From Rhizobium sp. Q54 (lineage in GTDB: Bacteria > Pseudomonadota > Alphaproteobacteria > Rickettsiales > UBA1997), in assembly GCA_945865745.1 (NCBI GenBank), contig CAMBFP010000077.1, forward strand, positions 1 to 5,605: a stretch of 5,605 nt of DNA, read 5' to 3'. This document shows, piece by piece, positions 4,080-5,605 of the stretch (position 1 is its first letter; every line of letters begins with the position of its first letter). Made by a program: the position numbers and the translations under genes. A model generated the notes under the pieces. It saw only the letters and a list, made by a program, of their open reading frames with translations. It searched no databases and was not told where the DNA came from.

Positions 4080-5605
4080 ATGATTGAAAATCTGCATTTT
4101 ATTTTTGGCGATCAGTTGTCGCATTCGCTGCTTAATTTACGGCATGCTGATAAAGAAAATGACGTGATTTTAATGTGCGAAGTTAGCGAAGAAGCCACTT
4201 ACGCACCGCATCACAAGAAAAAAATCGCCTTTATTTTCGCAGCAATGCGTCATTTTGGACAAGAATTATGCAATCGAGGGTTCAAAGTTGATTACGTAAA
4301 ACTTGATGACGCGAAAAATTCTGGCTCGTTTGATGAAGAGCTAAAAAGAGCAATTGAAAAATATAAGCCGCGAAAAATTTATCTAACTGAGCCTTCAGAA
4401 TATCGGGTTTGGCAAAAAGTTCTGCACTGGCAAAAAATTTATAAAATCACTTTTGAAATTTTTCCTGACACGCGTTTTTTATGTAGCCAAGCTGAGTTTA
4501 GAAATTGGGCAAAAGGCAAAAAACAATTACGCTTAGAATTCTTTTATCGAGAGATGCGCAAGAAACATAAAATCTTGCTTGATGCTACAAATAAGCCAAT
4601 TGGCGGCAAGTGGAATTACGATATTGAAAATCGCAAAGCGCTAAAAACTGGCATGAAATCGCCAACAAGAATCAGTCATAAAAAAGACGCGATTACTTCA
4701 GAAGTTTTGGATTTAGTTGCAGAAAAATTTCAGAAAAATTTCGGCGATTTATTGCCTTTTCATTTTGCCGTAACTCGCAATCAAGCTCTGCTTGAGGCTA
4801 AGCATTTTATTGATGAGTTACTGATTAATTTTGGCGATTACCAAGACGCGATGCTGTCAAATGAGCCCTATCTTTATCACTCGCTACTTTCTTGTTACAT
4901 TAATGTTGGATTATTGGAGCCACTAGAAATTTGTAAAATGGCTGAAAGCGCTTATCACGAAGGTAAAGCGCCGCTAAATTCTGTTGAGGGATTTATCCGT
5001 CAAATTTTGGGCTGGCGCGAATATGTGCGAGGCATTTACTGGTTGAAAATGCCTCAATATTTAGAAAGCAACTTCCTTAACGCTAAAAAAGATTTACCAG
5101 AATTTTATTGGAATGGCGAAACCCAAATGTTTTGTTTAAGCGAAGTAGTCAAACAAACCAAGCAGCATGCTTACTCGCACCACATTCAACGCTTGATGAT
5201 TACTGGAAATTTTGCCTTGATTGCCGGCCTCTCTCCTAAGCAAGTTCATGAATGGTATCTAGGAGTTTACGCTGATGCTTTTGAGTGGGTTGAACTTCCC
5301 AACACCTTTGGAATGGCGCTTCATGCTGATGCCGGATTGATGGCAAGTAAGCCTTACGCGGCAAGTGGAAAATATATTTCGCGCATGTCGAATTTTTGTA
5401 AATCTTGCCGCTTTGACCCAGAAATTACGGTTGGTGAAAAAGCCTGCCCTTTCAACGCCCTTTATTGGAATTTTTTACAAGAAAATGAAGCGCAACTAAA
5501 AAATAATCAGCGCCTAACCTTTGCTTATGCCAATTTGCGCAAAATGGAAAAGCCAAAACTTCAAGAAATTTTAGCGCAAGCACAAAAAAATTTAGAAAAA
5601 CTCAC
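4080..5605 (+). CDS. FeS-type bacterial cryptochrome/(6-4) photolyase (FeS-BCP), 3' end cut by window
   Basis: This flavoprotein belongs to the PhrB (Agrobacterium) / CryB (Rhodobacter) group, which uses blue light and FAD to reverse UV (6-4) photoproducts. 508 codons are visible, which must be nearly the whole protein (family about 505-520), and no stop is reached. The N-terminal antenna domain opens with LHFIFGDQLS (residues 5-14); in this group it normally binds dimethyl-ribityllumazine. The C-terminal FAD domain carries AYSHHIQRLM (364-373), with the active-site histidines 367 and 368, and WVELPNTFGMALHADAG (403-419). Four cysteines expected to hold the [4Fe-4S] cluster are Cys352, Cys440, Cys443 and Cys456, in the spacing I recall for Agrobacterium PhrB (350, 438, 441, 454). 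The start at 4080 is the only ATG after an in-frame TAA at 4053. It is probably the last named member of the DUF2256-DUF3429 operon. Activity as a pure photoreceptor cannot be excluded. Confidence 0.95.
   Translation, partial: MIENLHFIFGDQLSHSLLNLRHADKENDVILMCEVSEEATYAPHHKKKIAFIFAAMRHFGQELCNRGFKVDYVKLDDAKNSGSFDEELKRAIEKYKPRKIYLTEPSEYRVWQKVLHWQKIYKITFEIFPDTRFLCSQAEFRNWAKGKKQLRLEFFYREMRKKHKILLDATNKPIGGKWNYDIENRKALKTGMKSPTRISHKKDAITSEVLDLVAEKFQKNFGDLLPFHFAVTRNQALLEAKHFIDELLINFGDYQDAMLSNEPYLYHSLLSCYINVGLLEPLEICKMAESAYHEGKAPLNSVEGFIRQILGWREYVRGIYWLKMPQYLESNFLNAKKDLPEFYWNGETQMFCLSEVVKQTKQHAYSHHIQRLMITGNFALIAGLSPKQVHEWYLGVYADAFEWVELPNTFGMALHADAGLMASKPYAASGKYISRMSNFCKSCRFDPEITVGEKACPFNALYWNFLQENEAQLKNNQRLTFAYANLRKMEKPKLQEILAQAQKNLEKL

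Noticed and set aside
3936..4124. Minus-strand open frame of 62 codons
   Set aside because: It spans the end of the DUF3429 gene, the spacer and the photolyase start, antisense to two well-supported genes, with no recognisable motif.

Overview
The window looks like chromosomal DNA of an AT-rich alphaproteobacterium. The best evidence is the partial prolyl-tRNA synthetase at the left edge. It passes from the motif-2-side 'SHEFHVLADTGE' to 'RGIEVGHIF' in about 50 residues, so the large editing insertion of E. coli-type enzymes is absent; this short form is typical of Alphaproteobacteria. Composition drifts along the window: a sampled proS line (301-360) has 31 of 60 G/C, and a sampled line of the DUF3429 gene (3661-3720) has 16 of 60. 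I cannot name the genus. A Rickettsiales-, Holosporales- or SAR11-like low-GC lineage would fit, and a photolyase suggests a host or habitat exposed to light.

Layout, left to right: (1) 3' part of proS, plus strand, 1-645. (2) A SemiSWEET/PQ-loop sugar transporter gene on the minus strand, 700-945, convergent with proS. (3) A 154-base divergent intergenic region with two short degenerate palindromes. (4) gpmI, the cofactor-independent phosphoglycerate mutase, 1100-2566, with all expected metal and catalytic residues. (5) A 174-base AT-rich spacer with a weak hairpin. (6) An exported single-cysteine glutathione-peroxidase-family protein, 2741-3292. (7) A 147-base spacer with a 13-base dyad. 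(8) A compact plus-strand group: a 52-residue DUF2256 zinc-ribbon-like protein (3440-3598), a DUF3429 membrane protein that overlaps it by 8 bases (3591-4022), and an FeS-type bacterial (6-4) photolyase/cryptochrome (4080 to beyond the right edge).

proS and gpmI are housekeeping genes. The right half looks like an oxidative and light-stress module: a thiol peroxidase followed by a probable operon whose named member repairs UV (6-4) photoproducts. The point most worth following is the tight coupling of two uncharacterised families, DUF2256 and DUF3429, to the iron-sulfur photolyase. I found no CRISPR array, tRNA, rRNA, insertion sequence or phage gene.
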